From positions 247,042-311,041 of the forward strand of contig NZ_CH724160.1 of assembly GCF_000153045.1 (NCBI RefSeq): 64,000 nt of DNA, in the 5' to 3' direction. Origin of the DNA: Synechococcus sp. WH 5701 (GTDB lineage: Bacteria; Cyanobacteriota; Cyanobacteriia; PCC-6307; Cyanobiaceae). A model generated the notes under the pieces. That model saw only the letters and a program-made list of their open reading frames with translations, made no database searches and was not told where the DNA came from. Shown here piece by piece: positions 34,998 to 48,591 of the stretch (the stretch's first letter is position 1; each line of letters opens with the position of its first letter). The translations under genes and the position numbers were made by a program.

Positions 34998-35823
34998 GTC
35001 AGATCCTCTGTTGTTTTGGTGATTTAGGACACTGAGTTAGATGGAGACATGGGACGAGGAATGCCCCATGTTTTCAACCAGATTGATGGGCCTCAGCCCG
35101 CGTCAGCCAGCGGGCCGGCAGGCACCGGAACCGCTGACATCGCCATAGGCAGTAACGAAGCCACATGCCGTGATTTAGATGCCCGGGAGGAGCCCAGGAC
35201 TGCGAAACGTCGGAGGCAGTCAGCCGTCGTGAGGCTGTCAACCTTGGTGGTCGGGGGGCATGTTAGGTCTCAGGCGGGTGGGCCTGGCCTCACCCTTGAT
35301 TCTGAACTGTGCCGGGAAAGTTCAGACGAGCCGTCCCTTTGGCGGTGCCTGTTCAGTCAAGGGTCATGGGTTCCTGGCTGAAATGGGAGGGGAGGTGATT
35401 GATGGTCATGCCAGGCGCTGGAAACTGGGCAGAGGGCCAAGGCAATTCGCGACTGGACTGGGGCTAGAGGGCCGAATTCCCTGAGAATTCAAGAGCTCTC
35501 AGAGGTGTGACATGGCTGGCGAATAAATAAGTTCGGGAGACGTTAATTCGATCCCCGTGGCACTGGGTGCCTTGTTAAGCAAAGAGTTGCAAATCCCACA
35601 GATAAGCTTGGATTATCTGACGGCAGAGTGATCGACGCATGGAAGGCAAAGTCGCAACACTTGCCCCTGCCAGCCGCTGCCGGCCTTGTGGTCCCCCGCT
35701 GGACCAAGCCGCGCCTATGGCTGCCATCAGAAGCCCGAATCGGCCTGGCCCCGCCCGGGCGTCTCCGGAGACAAGGAAATCCCGAAGGCGTTTCTAGAGT
35801 CGACGCCCTCGCAGACGCCGTCG
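34998..35823. other. Long gene-free stretch between sbtA and flv3
   Basis: The two genes are divergent, so this 826-bp stretch must hold both promoters. I see no convincing protein gene on either strand; short ORFs here have atypical composition. The middle is GC-rich and the part near flv3 is less so, with AATAAATAAG around 35522. An unannotated small RNA is possible but nothing in the sequence proves it. Confidence 0.5.
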
Positions 35824-37563
35824 ATGACCGTCGCCACCGCTGCACCACCCCGCCTCTCCCTCCAATCCGCAGAGATCGGAGCCGATACCACCACCATCCG
35901 CTCCCTCGACTGGGAGCGCAGCCGCTTCGACATCGAGTTCGGTCTGCGCAACGGCACCACCTACAACTCCTTTTTGGTGCGGGGGGAGCGCACCGCCCTG
36001 ATCGACACCAGTCACCTCAAATTCGCCGACACCTGGCTGCCCCTGCTGGAGGAGCAGATCGATCCGCTGGCCATCGATCACCTGATCGTGTCCCACACCG
36101 AGCCCGACCACTCCGGCCTGATCGGCCACCTGCTGGAGCGCAATCCCGAGATCGAGATCGTGGCCTCGAAAGTGGCGATCCAATTTCTCGCCGATCAGGT
36201 GCACAGGCCCTTCCGCAGCCGGGCGGTGAAGAGCGGTGAGGAACTCGATCTGGGCGTCAATCCCAGCAGCGGCGTGCAGCACCGTTTCGAGTTTCTGAGC
36301 GCCCCCAACCTGCACTGGCCCGACACGATCTTCTCTTTCGATCACGGCACGGGCATCCTCTTCACCTGCGATGCCTTCGGTCTGCATTACTGCGGCGACG
36401 ACATCTTCGATGTCGATCCCGGCGCCATTGCCCCCGACTTCCGCTTCTATTACGACTGCCTGATGGGCCCCAACGCCCGCAGCGTGCTGCAAGCCCTCAA
36501 GCGCATGGATGCCCTGCCGCCGATCCGGATGATCGCCACCGGCCATGGCCCGCTGCTGCGCGATCACCTCGGCCTCTGGACCGGCGACTACCGCGACTGG
36601 AGCAGCCAGCGCAGCGCCGGCGAAACCTACGCCGCGGTCTGCTACGTCAGCCAGTACGGCTTCTGTGACCGGCTCAGCCAGGCCATCGCCCGCGGCATCG
36701 GCAAGGCCGAGGCCCAGGTGCAGCTGGTGGATCTGCGCGCCACCGACGCCCAGGAACTGGCGGCCCTGGTGGGCGAGGCCAGCGCCGTGGTGGTGCCCAC
36801 ATGGCCGGCCAAGGCCGATCCGGAGCTGCAGCAGTCGATCGGCACCCTGCTGGCGGCCCTCAAACCCAAGCAATGGGTGGCGGTCTACGACGCCTACGGC
36901 GGCAACGACCAGCCGATCGACAGCGTCGCCGCCCAGCTGCGCAGCGTGGGACAGAAAGAGGCCTTCGAGCCGCTGCGCATTCGCCAGGTGCCCGACGGCA
37001 ACGACTACCAGCGCTGCGAAGAGGCCGGCACTGACCTGGGCCAGCTGCTCACCCGTGCCCGCACGATCGCCGCGATGAAGTCGCTCGATGGCGACCTCGA
37101 CAAGGCCCTCGGGCGCCTCAGCGGCGGGCTTTACATCGTCACCGCCCGCCAGGGGGAGCGCAGCAGCGCCATGGTGGCCAGCTGGGTGAGCCAGGCCAGC
37201 TTCGATCCGCCGGGCCTCTCGATCGCCGTGGCCAAGGACCGGGCCATCGAGGCCCTGATGCAGGTGGGCGACCGCTTCGTGCTCAACGTCCTGCGCGAGG
37301 ACAACCACCAGGAGCTGCTGCGGCACTTCCTCAAGCGCTTCCCGCCCGGGGCCGATCGCTTCTCCGGTGTCTCCACCCTTGATGGGGTGTCCGCGGGCGG
37401 TCCGGTGCTGGGCGATGCCCTGGCCTTCCTGGGTTGCCGGGTGGTCCAGCGCATGGAGGGCCCCGACCACTGGATCATCTACGCCGAGGTGGAGGAGGGC
37501 ACCGTGGCCGACAGTGAAGCCACCACCGCCGTGCACCACCGCAAGGTGGGCAACCATTACTGA
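35824..37563 (+). CDS. flv3: Flavodiiron protein Flv3
   Basis: A 579-aa flavodiiron protein that, with Flv1, reduces O2 to water downstream of photosystem I and protects it in fluctuating light. The diiron domain has the HxExDH motif SHTEPDHSG at residues 91-96 and further ligands in NLHW, TCDAFGLHYCG and ATGHGP. A flavodoxin domain (VCYVSQYGFCDRLSQAI) and a C-terminal flavin reductase domain ([27 protein letters not shown]) follow. The ATG at 35824 gives the usual N-terminus. The intact ligand set identifies it as Flv3-like. Confidence 0.95.
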   Translation: MTVATAAPPRLSLQSAEIGADTTTIRSLDWERSRFDIEFGLRNGTTYNSFLVRGERTALIDTSHLKFADTWLPLLEEQIDPLAIDHLIVSHTEPDHSGLIGHLLERNPEIEIVASKVAIQFLADQVHRPFRSRAVKSGEELDLGVNPSSGVQHRFEFLSAPNLHWPDTIFSFDHGTGILFTCDAFGLHYCGDDIFDVDPGAIAPDFRFYYDCLMGPNARSVLQALKRMDALPPIRMIATGHGPLLRDHLGLWTGDYRDWSSQRSAGETYAAVCYVSQYGFCDRLSQAIARGIGKAEAQVQLVDLRATDAQELAALVGEASAVVVPTWPAKADPELQQSIGTLLAALKPKQWVAVYDAYGGNDQPIDSVAAQLRSVGQKEAFEPLRIRQVPDGNDYQRCEEAGTDLGQLLTRARTIAAMKSLDGDLDKALGRLSGGLYIVTARQGERSSAMVASWVSQASFDPPGLSIAVAKDRAIEALMQVGDRFVLNVLREDNHQELLRHFLKRFPPGADRFSGVSTLDGVSAGGPVLGDALAFLGCRVVQRMEGPDHWIIYAEVEEGTVADSEATTAVHHRKVGNHY

Positions 37564-37594
37564 GCCAAATCTGCAGCCGCTCCTCACCCACTCC

Positions 37595-39679
37595 ATGGCC
37601 AACAGCGCCGCCGGCTCCAGCACCTACCGGCCGGAGATCGATGGGCTGAGGGCGCTGGCGGTGGTCGCGGTGATCATCAATCACTTCGATCAGAGGCTCC
37701 TGCCCAGCGGCTACCTCGGCGTCGACATCTTTTTTGTCATCTCCGGCTTCTTCATCACCGCGTCGTTGACACGGGCACAGGCACAGCCGCGGCCGAGCGG
37801 CTTTCTGCTGGAGTTCTACAGCCGCCGCATCAAGCGCCTGCTGCCGGCCCTGCTGGTCTGCGTCGCCGTGACCAGCCTGTTCATCGCGCTGTTCGATCGC
37901 CATTCAGCCGTCTCCCTGACCACCGGGATCACGGCACTGTTCGGCGTGTCCAACATTTATCTGCAGAGCCAGGCGACGGATTACTTCGCCCGATCCACCG
38001 AGCTCAACGCCTTTACCCACACCTGGTCGCTGGGGGTGGAGGAGCAGTTCTACCTGCTGTTTCCGGTGGTGATCCTGCTCTGCGGCTCCCTCTTCGCTGG
38101 CCGGCGCAGCTCCAGGTCGCTCATCTGGGTCATCGCCACGCTCAGCGGGGCGTCGCTGCTGGCCTTCATCGCCCTGAGCGAGCGGGATCCCTCCGCGGCC
38201 TACTTCCTGATGCCGACCCGCTTCTGGGAGCTGGGGGCCGGCGGTCTGCTGGTTCTGCTCCTGGGCTCCAGGAGAGGGACGAGGTTCTTTGAACGGCTGT
38301 CGCCCATGCCGGCCCTGGGCCTGCTGCTGCCGGTGGCGCTGCTGCCTCGGGAGTTTCAAGTGGTGGCAACGATCTCTGTTGTGCTGCTCACGGCGCTGCT
38401 GATCGCCACGGTGCGACCAGGCAGTCGCCCTCAGCTCTGGCTGGCCACGCCCTGGCTGGTGCGGCTCGGCGTGCTGTCGTATTCGCTCTACCTCTGGCAC
38501 TGGAGTGTGCTGGCCATCAGCCGCAGAACGATCGGCATTCAGTGGTGGACGATTCCGATCCAGATCGCCCTGATCCTGCTGCTCGCCACACTCACCCTGC
38601 GCTACATCGAAACCCCTCTGCGCAAGGCCCGCTGGTCGATCGATCAGCGCATCACCCTCGGCCTCGGCCTGCTCGGCGCCGTGCTCACCGCCCTTCCTCT
38701 CTGGGCCCTGAGCAGCCCCTTGAGCGGCAGGGCCTATCTGGGCGATCGCACCCTGGTGGATGGCATCCGCGACGGCGGCCCCCTGCAGGTGAGGGGCACG
38801 GAGATCAATCCACCGAATTGTGCCTCCGACAGCAAGGACGCGACCGTGCTGGCCAGTGCCGCCTCCTTTGCGGCCTATGCCGAAAGCTGCACGGGCCTCC
38901 CCCCTGCTGCGGCCGCTGGCCAGCCACCGCAGCCGGCGGCCCGTCACATCTTTGTGGTGGGTGACAGCCATGCCATGGCCTTATCGCCCCTGGCCGACCG
39001 GCTCTTCGCCACAGGCCTCTATGGGATCACGCTCTTCGGCAGGCCCGGATGCCCATTCCCGGCCACCCGCTTTGGCACCACCAACCCCGACTGCAACCGT
39101 TTCCTGCAGCTGTCGCAAACCTATCTTCTCGGCCAAGCCCGGGCCGGGGATGTGGTGGTGGTGGTGGGCTACTGGCTGAGCTATCTGGGAGATCGCTCCA
39201 AGCTCAAGGACACCCGCGACAGCTTTGTGGACTCCAGAGGTGTGCCCCTCAACCGTGGTCCGGCCAAGGCCTCCCAGTATCTCGAGGCCCTCGAGGCCTT
39301 CGCCGCCAAAGCCTCAGATCGGGGCCTGCAGACCGTGTTGCTCGGTGCCACCCCACGCAATCCCGATTACGACCTCTGCTTTCAGGAATGGTTCAGCCTG
39401 CAGGCGGTGAGGAACTGTGAGCGGCAGGTGGTGCGACAACTCGGCCATGCCCGTGCCATGAATGCCGTTCTCAAATCCAGGCTCTCGCCGCGCATCCGCT
39501 TTGTCGATCCCATCCCGATCCTCTGTCCGGGCGAGTGCGACAACGCCTCGCTGTCCTCCTTGCTGAGGGACACGGACCATCTCTCCAGCGTGGCCGTCCT
39601 TGCCCTGCAGGTCCGCTTCCTCGCCCTGCTCGAACCCTCCCTCGATACCAGCCGTCCCCTCACCCGCCCTCACCCATGA
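37595..39679 (+). CDS. Acyltransferase 3 (OafA/YrhL type) with C-terminal SGNH domain
   Basis: A 694-aa membrane protein. The first 370 residues carry about ten membrane segments and the motifs YRPEIDGLRALAV, VISGFFIT and FTHTWSLGVEEQFYLLFP of the acyltransferase-3 family. The C-terminal soluble domain is SGNH-like, with FVVGDSHAMAL and a DTDHLSSVAV end. Such proteins O-acetylate surface polysaccharides. It lies between flv3 (31-nt gap) and flv1 (4-nt overlap), an unexpected location for a cell-surface gene. Confidence 0.9.
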   Translation: MANSAAGSSTYRPEIDGLRALAVVAVIINHFDQRLLPSGYLGVDIFFVISGFFITASLTRAQAQPRPSGFLLEFYSRRIKRLLPALLVCVAVTSLFIALFDRHSAVSLTTGITALFGVSNIYLQSQATDYFARSTELNAFTHTWSLGVEEQFYLLFPVVILLCGSLFAGRRSSRSLIWVIATLSGASLLAFIALSERDPSAAYFLMPTRFWELGAGGLLVLLLGSRRGTRFFERLSPMPALGLLLPVALLPREFQVVATISVVLLTALLIATVRPGSRPQLWLATPWLVRLGVLSYSLYLWHWSVLAISRRTIGIQWWTIPIQIALILLLATLTLRYIETPLRKARWSIDQRITLGLGLLGAVLTALPLWALSSPLSGRAYLGDRTLVDGIRDGGPLQVRGTEINPPNCASDSKDATVLASAASFAAYAESCTGLPPAAAAGQPPQPAARHIFVVGDSHAMALSPLADRLFATGLYGITLFGRPGCPFPATRFGTTNPDCNRFLQLSQTYLLGQARAGDVVVVVGYWLSYLGDRSKLKDTRDSFVDSRGVPLNRGPAKASQYLEALEAFAAKASDRGLQTVLLGATPRNPDYDLCFQEWFSLQAVRNCERQVVRQLGHARAMNAVLKSRLSPRIRFVDPIPILCPGECDNASLSSLLRDTDHLSSVAVLALQVRFLALLEPSLDTSRPLTRPHP

Positions 39680-41493
39680 CCCGTGACCGCCGCGTCATCC
39701 TGCTGCCGATCGAGCCGGGACTGATCTGCCTGCGGGGCCTCAGCCCCAAGCGTCTGCGCTTCGAGGTGGAATACGGCCTGGAGCGGGGCACCACCGCCAA
39801 TGCGTTTCTGTTCGAGGCCGGCAGCAGCACAGGTGGCGCCCCGATCCCCCCGGTGCTGGTGCATCCGCCGGGGGCCTCGTTTTCGGAGCCGTTCCTGGAG
39901 CAGCTCAGTGAGCTGGTGCCCAGCGACGCGGCCCTGAAGGTTGTGGTCGGTCACCTCAACCCCAACCGGGTGACGCTGCTGCGGGAGCTGGCGCTGCGCT
40001 GGCCGGCCCTGATGCTGGTGGCCTCCAACGCCGGCGCCCGGCTGCTTGAGGAGCTCTGGAGCCAGCGCAAGCCCACCTCTCCTGCTGTCGCCGATGCGGA
40101 GGCCGAGCCCCCGCTGCCGCCGCTGCCGCCGATCGATGTGATCAAACAGGAAGTGAGCCGGGAGCTGGCGAACGGCTACCGGCTCACCCTGATCCCCACC
40201 CCCACCCCCCGCTGGCCCAGTGCCCTGGTGGCCTTCGAGGAGCGCACCGGCCTGCTGATGAGCGGCAAGTTCTTCGCCGCCCACCTCTGCAGCGAGAGCT
40301 GGGCCGAGGCCAACCGCGACAGCACGGAGGAGGATCGCCGCTACTTCTACGACTGCCTGATGGCGCCGATGGCCCGCCAGGTGGAAACGGTGGTCGACCG
40401 CCTCGATGAGCTGCCGATCCGAACGATCGCGCCGGGCCACGGGCCGGCGATCAGCGAAAGCTGGCGCAGTCTGCTGGCCGATTACCGCCGCTGGGGCGAA
40501 AGCCAGGAGAAGGCCCAGCTCTCGGTGGCCCTGCTCTATGCCAGCGCCTACGGCAACACCGCCGCCATCGCCGACGCCCTGGCCCAGGGGGTGGCACGCA
40601 CAGGGGTCCGGGTCGAGAGCCTGAACTGCGAATTCGCGCCCCCCGAGCAGCTCCTGCAGACGATCCGCGGCTGCGACGCGCTGATGATCGGCTCCCCCAC
40701 CCTCGGGGGCCATGCCCCGACGCCGATCGTCTCGGCCCTGGGCACCCTGCTGGCGGAGGGCGACCGCGAGAAGCCGGTGGGCGTGTTTGGCAGCTTCGGC
40801 TGGAGTGGCGAGGCCATCGATTTGCTCGAGAGCAAGCTGCGCGACGGGGGCTTCCGCTTCGCCTTCGAGCCGATCCGGGTGAAGTTCAGCCCCGATGGTG
40901 CCACCCTCAAACGGCTGGAGGAAACCGGCACGGCCCTGGGGCGAGAGCTTCAACAGCGCCAGAAGCGCCAGAAGCGGGTGGCCGCCGGTGGCCTGAGCGA
41001 AAGCCGCAGCAACCCGGCGGTGCTGGCGCTTGGGCGCGTGGTGGGCTCCCTCTGCGTGCTCACCACGCGCAAGGGGGAGGGAGAGAACGCCCTGGCGGGA
41101 GCAATGGTGGCCAGCTGGGTCAGCCAGGCCAGCTTCAGCCCGCCGGGCTTCACGGTGGCGGTGGCCAGGGACCGCGCCGTTGAGGCCCTGCTGCATGTGG
41201 GCGATGCGTTCGCCCTCAACGTGCTGGCCGCCGGGCGGGAAAGCGGGCCGATGAAGCAGTTCCTGCAGCCCTTTCCCCCCGGCGCCGACCGCTTCGCGGG
41301 GCTGGAGCTGGAGAGCAGCCCAGGGGGCCAGCCTGTGTTGCCGGAGGCCCTGGCCTGGCTGGAGGCCCGGGTGAGCCAGCGGATGGAGTGCGGGGATCAC
41401 TGGCTGATCTACGCCGAAGTGAGCCACGGCGCCCTGCTGGATCCCTCCGGCACCACGGCGGTGCACAAGCGGCGCAGCGGGGCCAACTACTGA
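39676..41493 (+). CDS. flv1: Flavodiiron protein Flv1
   Basis: A 605-aa flavodiiron protein, partner of Flv3. The N-terminal domain lacks canonical iron ligands ([11 protein letters not shown] replaces HxExDH), as known for Flv1 proteins. It has a longer linker rich in Ala, Glu and Pro (residues ~140-155), a flavodoxin domain ([34 protein letters not shown]) and a flavin reductase domain ending [26 protein letters not shown] overlap with the acyltransferase gene implies coupled translation. Confidence 0.93.
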   Translation: MTRDRRVILLPIEPGLICLRGLSPKRLRFEVEYGLERGTTANAFLFEAGSSTGGAPIPPVLVHPPGASFSEPFLEQLSELVPSDAALKVVVGHLNPNRVTLLRELALRWPALMLVASNAGARLLEELWSQRKPTSPAVADAEAEPPLPPLPPIDVIKQEVSRELANGYRLTLIPTPTPRWPSALVAFEERTGLLMSGKFFAAHLCSESWAEANRDSTEEDRRYFYDCLMAPMARQVETVVDRLDELPIRTIAPGHGPAISESWRSLLADYRRWGESQEKAQLSVALLYASAYGNTAAIADALAQGVARTGVRVESLNCEFAPPEQLLQTIRGCDALMIGSPTLGGHAPTPIVSALGTLLAEGDREKPVGVFGSFGWSGEAIDLLESKLRDGGFRFAFEPIRVKFSPDGATLKRLEETGTALGRELQQRQKRQKRVAAGGLSESRSNPAVLALGRVVGSLCVLTTRKGEGENALAGAMVASWVSQASFSPPGFTVAVARDRAVEALLHVGDAFALNVLAAGRESGPMKQFLQPFPPGADRFAGLELESSPGGQPVLPEALAWLEARVSQRMECGDHWLIYAEVSHGALLDPSGTTAVHKRRSGANY

Positions 41494-41566
41494 TCCCGCT
41501 AACTCATACTCAGTCCGACTTAGTGCTAGGGTCTGGGGAGACCGGCCAACCCGCTCCTCTGTGTCC

Positions 41567-42280
41567 ATGGATCTCTCCAACCCCGTCACCAGCGCCAACC
41601 TCGAAGCCGCCTTCGGCGGCGAGAGCATGGCCAACCGCAAATACCTCTTCTTCGCCGATGTGGCCAAGAAGCTGGGCAACGCCGAGCTGGCCCGCCTCTT
41701 CCGCGACACCGCCAACCAGGAGACCGAGCACGCCTTCGCCCATTTCCGCCTGCTCCATCCCGAGCTGGTGGTGGCTGATCCCGCTTCCCTCAGCGACGAG
41801 CAGAAGCAGGCGGTGCTCGCCCGCTGCCTGGAGCTGGCGATCGAAGGCGAAACCTACGAGTACACCACCATGTATCCGGAGTTCGCCGCCGCTGCCCGCT
41901 CCGAACGCGATGCCTCGGCCGAAGCCGAATTCAACGAGCAGATCGCCGAATCGGAAGACCATGCCGGAGTCTTCCGCAAGGCCGCCAGCAACTTCGGCTT
42001 CCTCACCCCCATCGAGCACCACCATGCCGACCGCTACGGCATCGCCCTGAAGGCCCTCTCCGGTGAGGGCACCGCTGGTGCAGCCAGCGAGCCGCTGCCC
42101 GGCCTCTGGATCTGCAAGGCCTGCTCGATGATCTACGACCCCGCCATCGGCGATCCCGACTCCGGCATCGCCGCCGGCACCCCCTTCGAGGCCATCCCCG
42201 ACGACTGGGAATGCCCGATCTGCGGGGTCCGCAAGGCCAGCTTCGAGCCCTACCGCGAGCCTCAGCTGCTGGCGGCCTGA
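41567..42280 (+). CDS. Rubrerythrin
   Basis: A 237-aa non-heme diiron peroxidase. Iron ligands are in [42 protein letters not shown] and [13 protein letters not shown], followed by a C-terminal rubredoxin domain with [10 protein letters not shown] and CPICG. It removes peroxide with electrons through the rubredoxin centre. A GTG at 41561 is possible but the ATG at 41567 fits better. It follows flv1 by 73 nt on the same strand and shares its oxidative-stress theme. Confidence 0.95.
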   Translation: MDLSNPVTSANLEAAFGGESMANRKYLFFADVAKKLGNAELARLFRDTANQETEHAFAHFRLLHPELVVADPASLSDEQKQAVLARCLELAIEGETYEYTTMYPEFAAAARSERDASAEAEFNEQIAESEDHAGVFRKAASNFGFLTPIEHHHADRYGIALKALSGEGTAGAASEPLPGLWICKACSMIYDPAIGDPDSGIAAGTPFEAIPDDWECPICGVRKASFEPYREPQLLAA

Positions 42281-42351
42281 TCCCTGTCCTGACTCGATCG
42301 CCGGCTGCCCCCGAGCGCCGCACTCATCTCTGACACCCTCACGTTCCCACG

Positions 42352-43413
42352 ATGGCCGACCTGTTCACTCCCCTGCGGCTCGGCCCCCTGGAGCTGCCCA
42401 ACCGGGTACTGATGGCGCCCCTCACCCGTTCACGGGCCGAGGTGGGCCATGTGCCCGGCCCGCTGATGGCGGAGTACTACGCCCAGCGGGCTTCGGCTGG
42501 GCTGATCATCGCCGAGGCCACGATGGTGATGGAGGGGGAGTCGTCGTTCATCCGTGAGCCGGGCATCCATTCCAAGGCCCAGGTCGACGGCTGGACGCTC
42601 ACCACCGACGCGGTTCACGCGGCGGGAGGCCGCATCGTGCTGCAGCTCTGGCACGGGGGACGGGCCTGCCACCCGCTCCTCAACGGCGGCCGGCAGCCGG
42701 TGGCCCCCAGCCCGATCGCCATCAGCGGCGATGAGATCCACACCCCAGAGGGCAAGAAGCCCTACGTGGTGCCGCGGGAGCTGGCCGACGCTGAGCTGCC
42801 CGCCATCGTGGCCGGGTTCCGCCAGGCTGCCCGCAACGCCATCGCTGCCGGTTTCGACGGTGTGGAGGTGCATGGCGCCAACGGCTATCTGCTCGATGAA
42901 TTCCTGCGCGACGGGAGCAACCGCCGCGCTGGCCCCTATGGCGGTCCGATCGAGAACCGGGCCCGCCTGGTGCTCGAGGTGATCGAGGCGGTGCGCCAGG
43001 AAGCGGAGCTGGTGGGACTGCGGATCTCGCCGCTCAACAGCTACAACGCCATGGTCGATTCCGATCCGGTCGGCCTCACCCGCTGGCTGGCGGAGCGGCT
43101 CAATAGCTGCGGTCTGGAGTATCTCCATGTGATGCGCGGCGATCTCCTCGGCCAGCAGCATGGGGATGTGCTCACGCCGGTGCGTGAACACTTCAACGGC
43201 ACCCTGATCGCCAACATGGGGTACGACGGCAGCGAGGCCACAACAGCCATCGCCGCCGGCGCCATCGACGCGGTGGCCTTCGGCACGGCCTTCCTGGCCA
43301 ACCCCGATCTGCCCGAGCGCCTGCGGTGTGGGGCCCCGCTCAACAGCCCCGACCCCGCCACCTTCTACACCCCGGGCCCCGCGGGGTACACCGACTACCC
43401 CGCCCTGCCATGA
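42352..43413 (+). CDS. Old yellow enzyme family alkene reductase
   Basis: A 353-aa FMN-dependent NADH:flavin oxidoreductase of the OYE type. Signatures are [15 protein letters not shown] (flavin binding), [37 protein letters not shown] with the catalytic His/Asn and Tyr, and [13 protein letters not shown]. It reduces activated C=C bonds in enals, quinones or xenobiotics; the substrate here is unknown. The stop overlaps the pirin-like start by 4 nt. Confidence 0.95.
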   Translation: MADLFTPLRLGPLELPNRVLMAPLTRSRAEVGHVPGPLMAEYYAQRASAGLIIAEATMVMEGESSFIREPGIHSKAQVDGWTLTTDAVHAAGGRIVLQLWHGGRACHPLLNGGRQPVAPSPIAISGDEIHTPEGKKPYVVPRELADAELPAIVAGFRQAARNAIAAGFDGVEVHGANGYLLDEFLRDGSNRRAGPYGGPIENRARLVLEVIEAVRQEAELVGLRISPLNSYNAMVDSDPVGLTRWLAERLNSCGLEYLHVMRGDLLGQQHGDVLTPVREHFNGTLIANMGYDGSEATTAIAAGAIDAVAFGTAFLANPDLPERLRCGAPLNSPDPATFYTPGPAGYTDYPALP

Positions 43414-44131
43414 CCACCACCCCACGCACCGAAACCCTGCTGCGCCCGGCGGCCGAGCGCTTCCATGGCCGGCTCGACTGGCTGGAGAGCTGGCACACCT
43501 TCAGCTTCGGCCACCACTACGACCCTGCCTGGATGGGCTACGGCCCCCTGCGGGTGATCAACGAGGACACCATCGCCCCGGGCCGTGGTTTCGGGATGCA
43601 TCCCCACAGCGACATGGAGATCATCACGGTGATGGTGGAGGGGGAGCTCAGCCACCGCGATTCGATGGGCCATGGCGCCGTGCTGAGGGTGGGGGAGGTG
43701 CAGCGCATGAGCGCCGGCACCGGGGTGGTCCACAGCGAGATCAATGAATCGGGCAGCCCCTGCCGGCTGCTGCAGATCTGGATCGAGCCCAGCAGCCGCG
43801 GCATCAAGCCGGCCTATGAGCAGAAGCCTTCAGCTTCGGCGACGACTGGACCCTGCTGCTTGATCCCCAGCAGACTCAGGGCGCCATGGCGATCCATCGG
43901 CCGGTGCGGCTGTGGCGGGCCCAGCCCGGCGAAGGCGTCAGCCTGGAGCTTCCTCTGGCGGCGGGGCGCCAGGCCTGGCTGCAGCTGATCGATGGTGCCG
44001 TGGATCTGAGCGGTCCGGATGGGAGCCAGCCCCTGGGGGCCGGTGATGGCCTCGGCTTCCTGGCCGTGGGATCAGGGAAGCTCACCGCCAGGGCTGCCGG
44101 CACCGATCTGTTGCTGTTCGAGCTGGCATGA
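43410..44131 (+). pseudogene. Pirin-family protein with a frameshift
   Basis: The first 140 codons are a good pirin ([61 protein letters not shown]). At about 43828 one base is missing; the next frame continues as [15 protein letters not shown] and reads to the normal end (LLLFELA) at 44131. Either this is a pseudogene or a sequencing error. Full-length pirins are iron-binding cupins of debated function, some with quercetinase activity. It overlaps genes on both sides by 4 nt. Confidence 0.85.
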
Positions 44132-44679
44132 GCGATCCTGCCGCCCGCGATCTGCTGCACTTCTGGTTCGAGGAGTGCCAGCCGGTCCAGTGGTTCCGCA
44201 AGGATCCCGACTTCGATCAGCAGGTGCGCGAGCGCTTCGGGGTGCTCTGCGAGCGGGCCCTGGCCGGGGAGCTGCGACCGTGGGCAGACGATCCCGACTC
44301 AGCGCTGGCGCTGGTGCTGCTGCTCGACCAGCTGCCGAGACAGCTCTGGCGCGGGACGCCCGAGGCTTTCGCCGGGGATGCCGCGGCCCTGGAGCTGAGC
44401 CTGCGGGCCCTCGCCATGGGCTGGATCGAAGCCGAACCCCAGCGCGAGCGGCGCCAGTTCTGGCTGATGCCCCTGATGCACAGCGAGGACCTGGCGATCC
44501 AGGAGCAGGGGCTCAAGCTGTTCGAGCGCTTCTGTGATGCCGAAACCACAGCGTTTGCCGGCCGCCACCGGGATGTGATCGCCCGTTTCGGGCGCTTCCC
44601 CCACCGCAACGAAGTCCTTGGGCGCAGCTCCAGCACCGAGGAACTGGCGTTTCTGAAGCAACCGGGCTCCCGTTTCTGA
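44128..44679 (+). CDS. DUF924 family protein
   Basis: A 183-aa protein with the family features LLHFWFEECQPVQWFRKDPDFD, LVLLLDQLPRQLWRGTPEAFA and HRDVIARFGRFPHRNEVLGR. DUF924 proteins have a TPR-like all-helical fold and unknown function. Its start overlaps the pirin stop by 4 nt, so it is the last gene of the OYE-pirin-DUF924 operon. Confidence 0.93.
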   Translation: MSDPAARDLLHFWFEECQPVQWFRKDPDFDQQVRERFGVLCERALAGELRPWADDPDSALALVLLLDQLPRQLWRGTPEAFAGDAAALELSLRALAMGWIEAEPQRERRQFWLMPLMHSEDLAIQEQGLKLFERFCDAETTAFAGRHRDVIARFGRFPHRNEVLGRSSSTEELAFLKQPGSRF

Positions 44680-44806
44680 AGGCTCCACCGTTCCACCGGC
44701 AATTCATGACGAATCATGACCGTTTTTCGGAAAGGCAGCCTGTGATGCTGCGCCTGATCAGCCCTGCCCCTGCAATGGATTCCGACGTTCCATCGCGCGC
44801 CTGGTC

Positions 44807-45034
44807 ATGGCGACCCACGATCCCTACGCCCCTGCCCTGCGCGTGGTCCCCGACCTGGAACCCAAGCGCTGGATCGTTCGCTACCGCGGCTTCGTGCTGA
44901 TGCCCCAGGCCGATCTCACCTGGCTGGTGCGGCCTGAGCGCAGCCCGATGCCGGTGCTGCCTTTCCGCACCCCTGCCAGCTCTCTGGCGGACGTGAAGGC
45001 CCTGGTCGACTGGCGCCTCACCCTGGCTGCCTGA
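44807..45034 (+). CDS. Small conserved-type protein, 75 aa
   Basis: ATG at 44807 opens MATHDPYAPALRVVPDLEPK, then WIVRYRGFVLMPQADLTWLV and a Leu/Ala-rich end. It is compact, soluble and free of low complexity, and resembles short proteins found in picocyanobacteria. Function unknown. A perfect hairpin follows 3 nt after the stop. Confidence 0.65.
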   Translation: MATHDPYAPALRVVPDLEPKRWIVRYRGFVLMPQADLTWLVRPERSPMPVLPFRTPASSLADVKALVDWRLTLAA

Positions 45035-45037
45035 GCA

Positions 45038-45055
45038 GAGCCCCCTGAGGGGCTC
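45038..45055. terminator. Bidirectional terminator hairpin
   Basis: GAGCCCC-CTGA-GGGGCTC, perfect 7-nt arms, sits between two convergent small genes and touches the stop of the minus-strand gene. No T-run. Confidence 0.55.
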
Positions 45056-45368
45056 AGGCCGCCTGCGGCGGCGTGGGGGTGGGGCCGCCGGCAGCCTGGA
45101 ACGTCAGCACCACGGTGGCCCAGCGCTCCGGGCGCTCGCTGCGATGGCGCTTGGCCTGACGCACCCCGAAAGGAACCCGCAACACATTGGTGCCCTCTTC
45201 GCGGAAGATCTCTCCCCTGTCATGGGAATGGACGAGGGCGGTGGACACGGCCGGCAGGGACGGACCCGGCTTGGACGGCGAACCCGGCTGGCTGGCCGCC
45301 TGGGCATCAGCCCTCACCAGGCGACGAATGGCCGCAGGACCGGAAGTGTCGTCGTTGTTGCCGTTCAT
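45054..45368 (-). CDS. Small protein of unknown function, 104 aa
   Basis: ATG at 45368 opens MNGNNDDTSGPAAIRRLVRA. The first 50 residues are low-complexity and probably disordered. The second half (LVHSHDRGEIFREEGTNVLRVPFGVRQAKRH, ERWATVVLTFQAAGG) looks like a small folded domain. The in-frame upstream residues are rejected because they look non-coding. No family recognised. Confidence 0.55.
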   Translation of the reverse strand: MNGNNDDTSGPAAIRRLVRADAQAASQPGSPSKPGPSLPAVSTALVHSHDRGEIFREEGTNVLRVPFGVRQAKRHRSERPERWATVVLTFQAAGGPTPTPPQAA

Positions 45369-45508
45369 GGATGGGTCGGCGTGGCCTATGGGCGGATCGA
45401 AAGGGACAGCGGAACCGGAACTACCGGCCGCATTTCTCACAGATCATTGAAAAGAAGCAACCCCTGGATTCAAAAGAAAACCTGTGGATTGATCAACTTG
45501 GCGGGATC

Positions 45509-48535
<3,027 letters not shown>

Positions 48536-48591
48536 GCCACCGGTCCGGCTTAAGGCTGGATCCTAGGGACTTCACCCTGGCAAGCCAGCGC

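Noticed and set aside
35628..36239. Extended plus-strand frames upstream of and within flv3
   Set aside because: One is a shadow of flv3 in another frame, and the in-frame extension before 35824 has a composition unlike a Flv3 N-terminus.
41500..41566. Promoter-like CTCAGTCC...AGTGCTAGG upstream of rubrerythrin
   Set aside because: It resembles a sigma-70 core only loosely and no convincing -35/-10 pair with proper spacing could be fixed.
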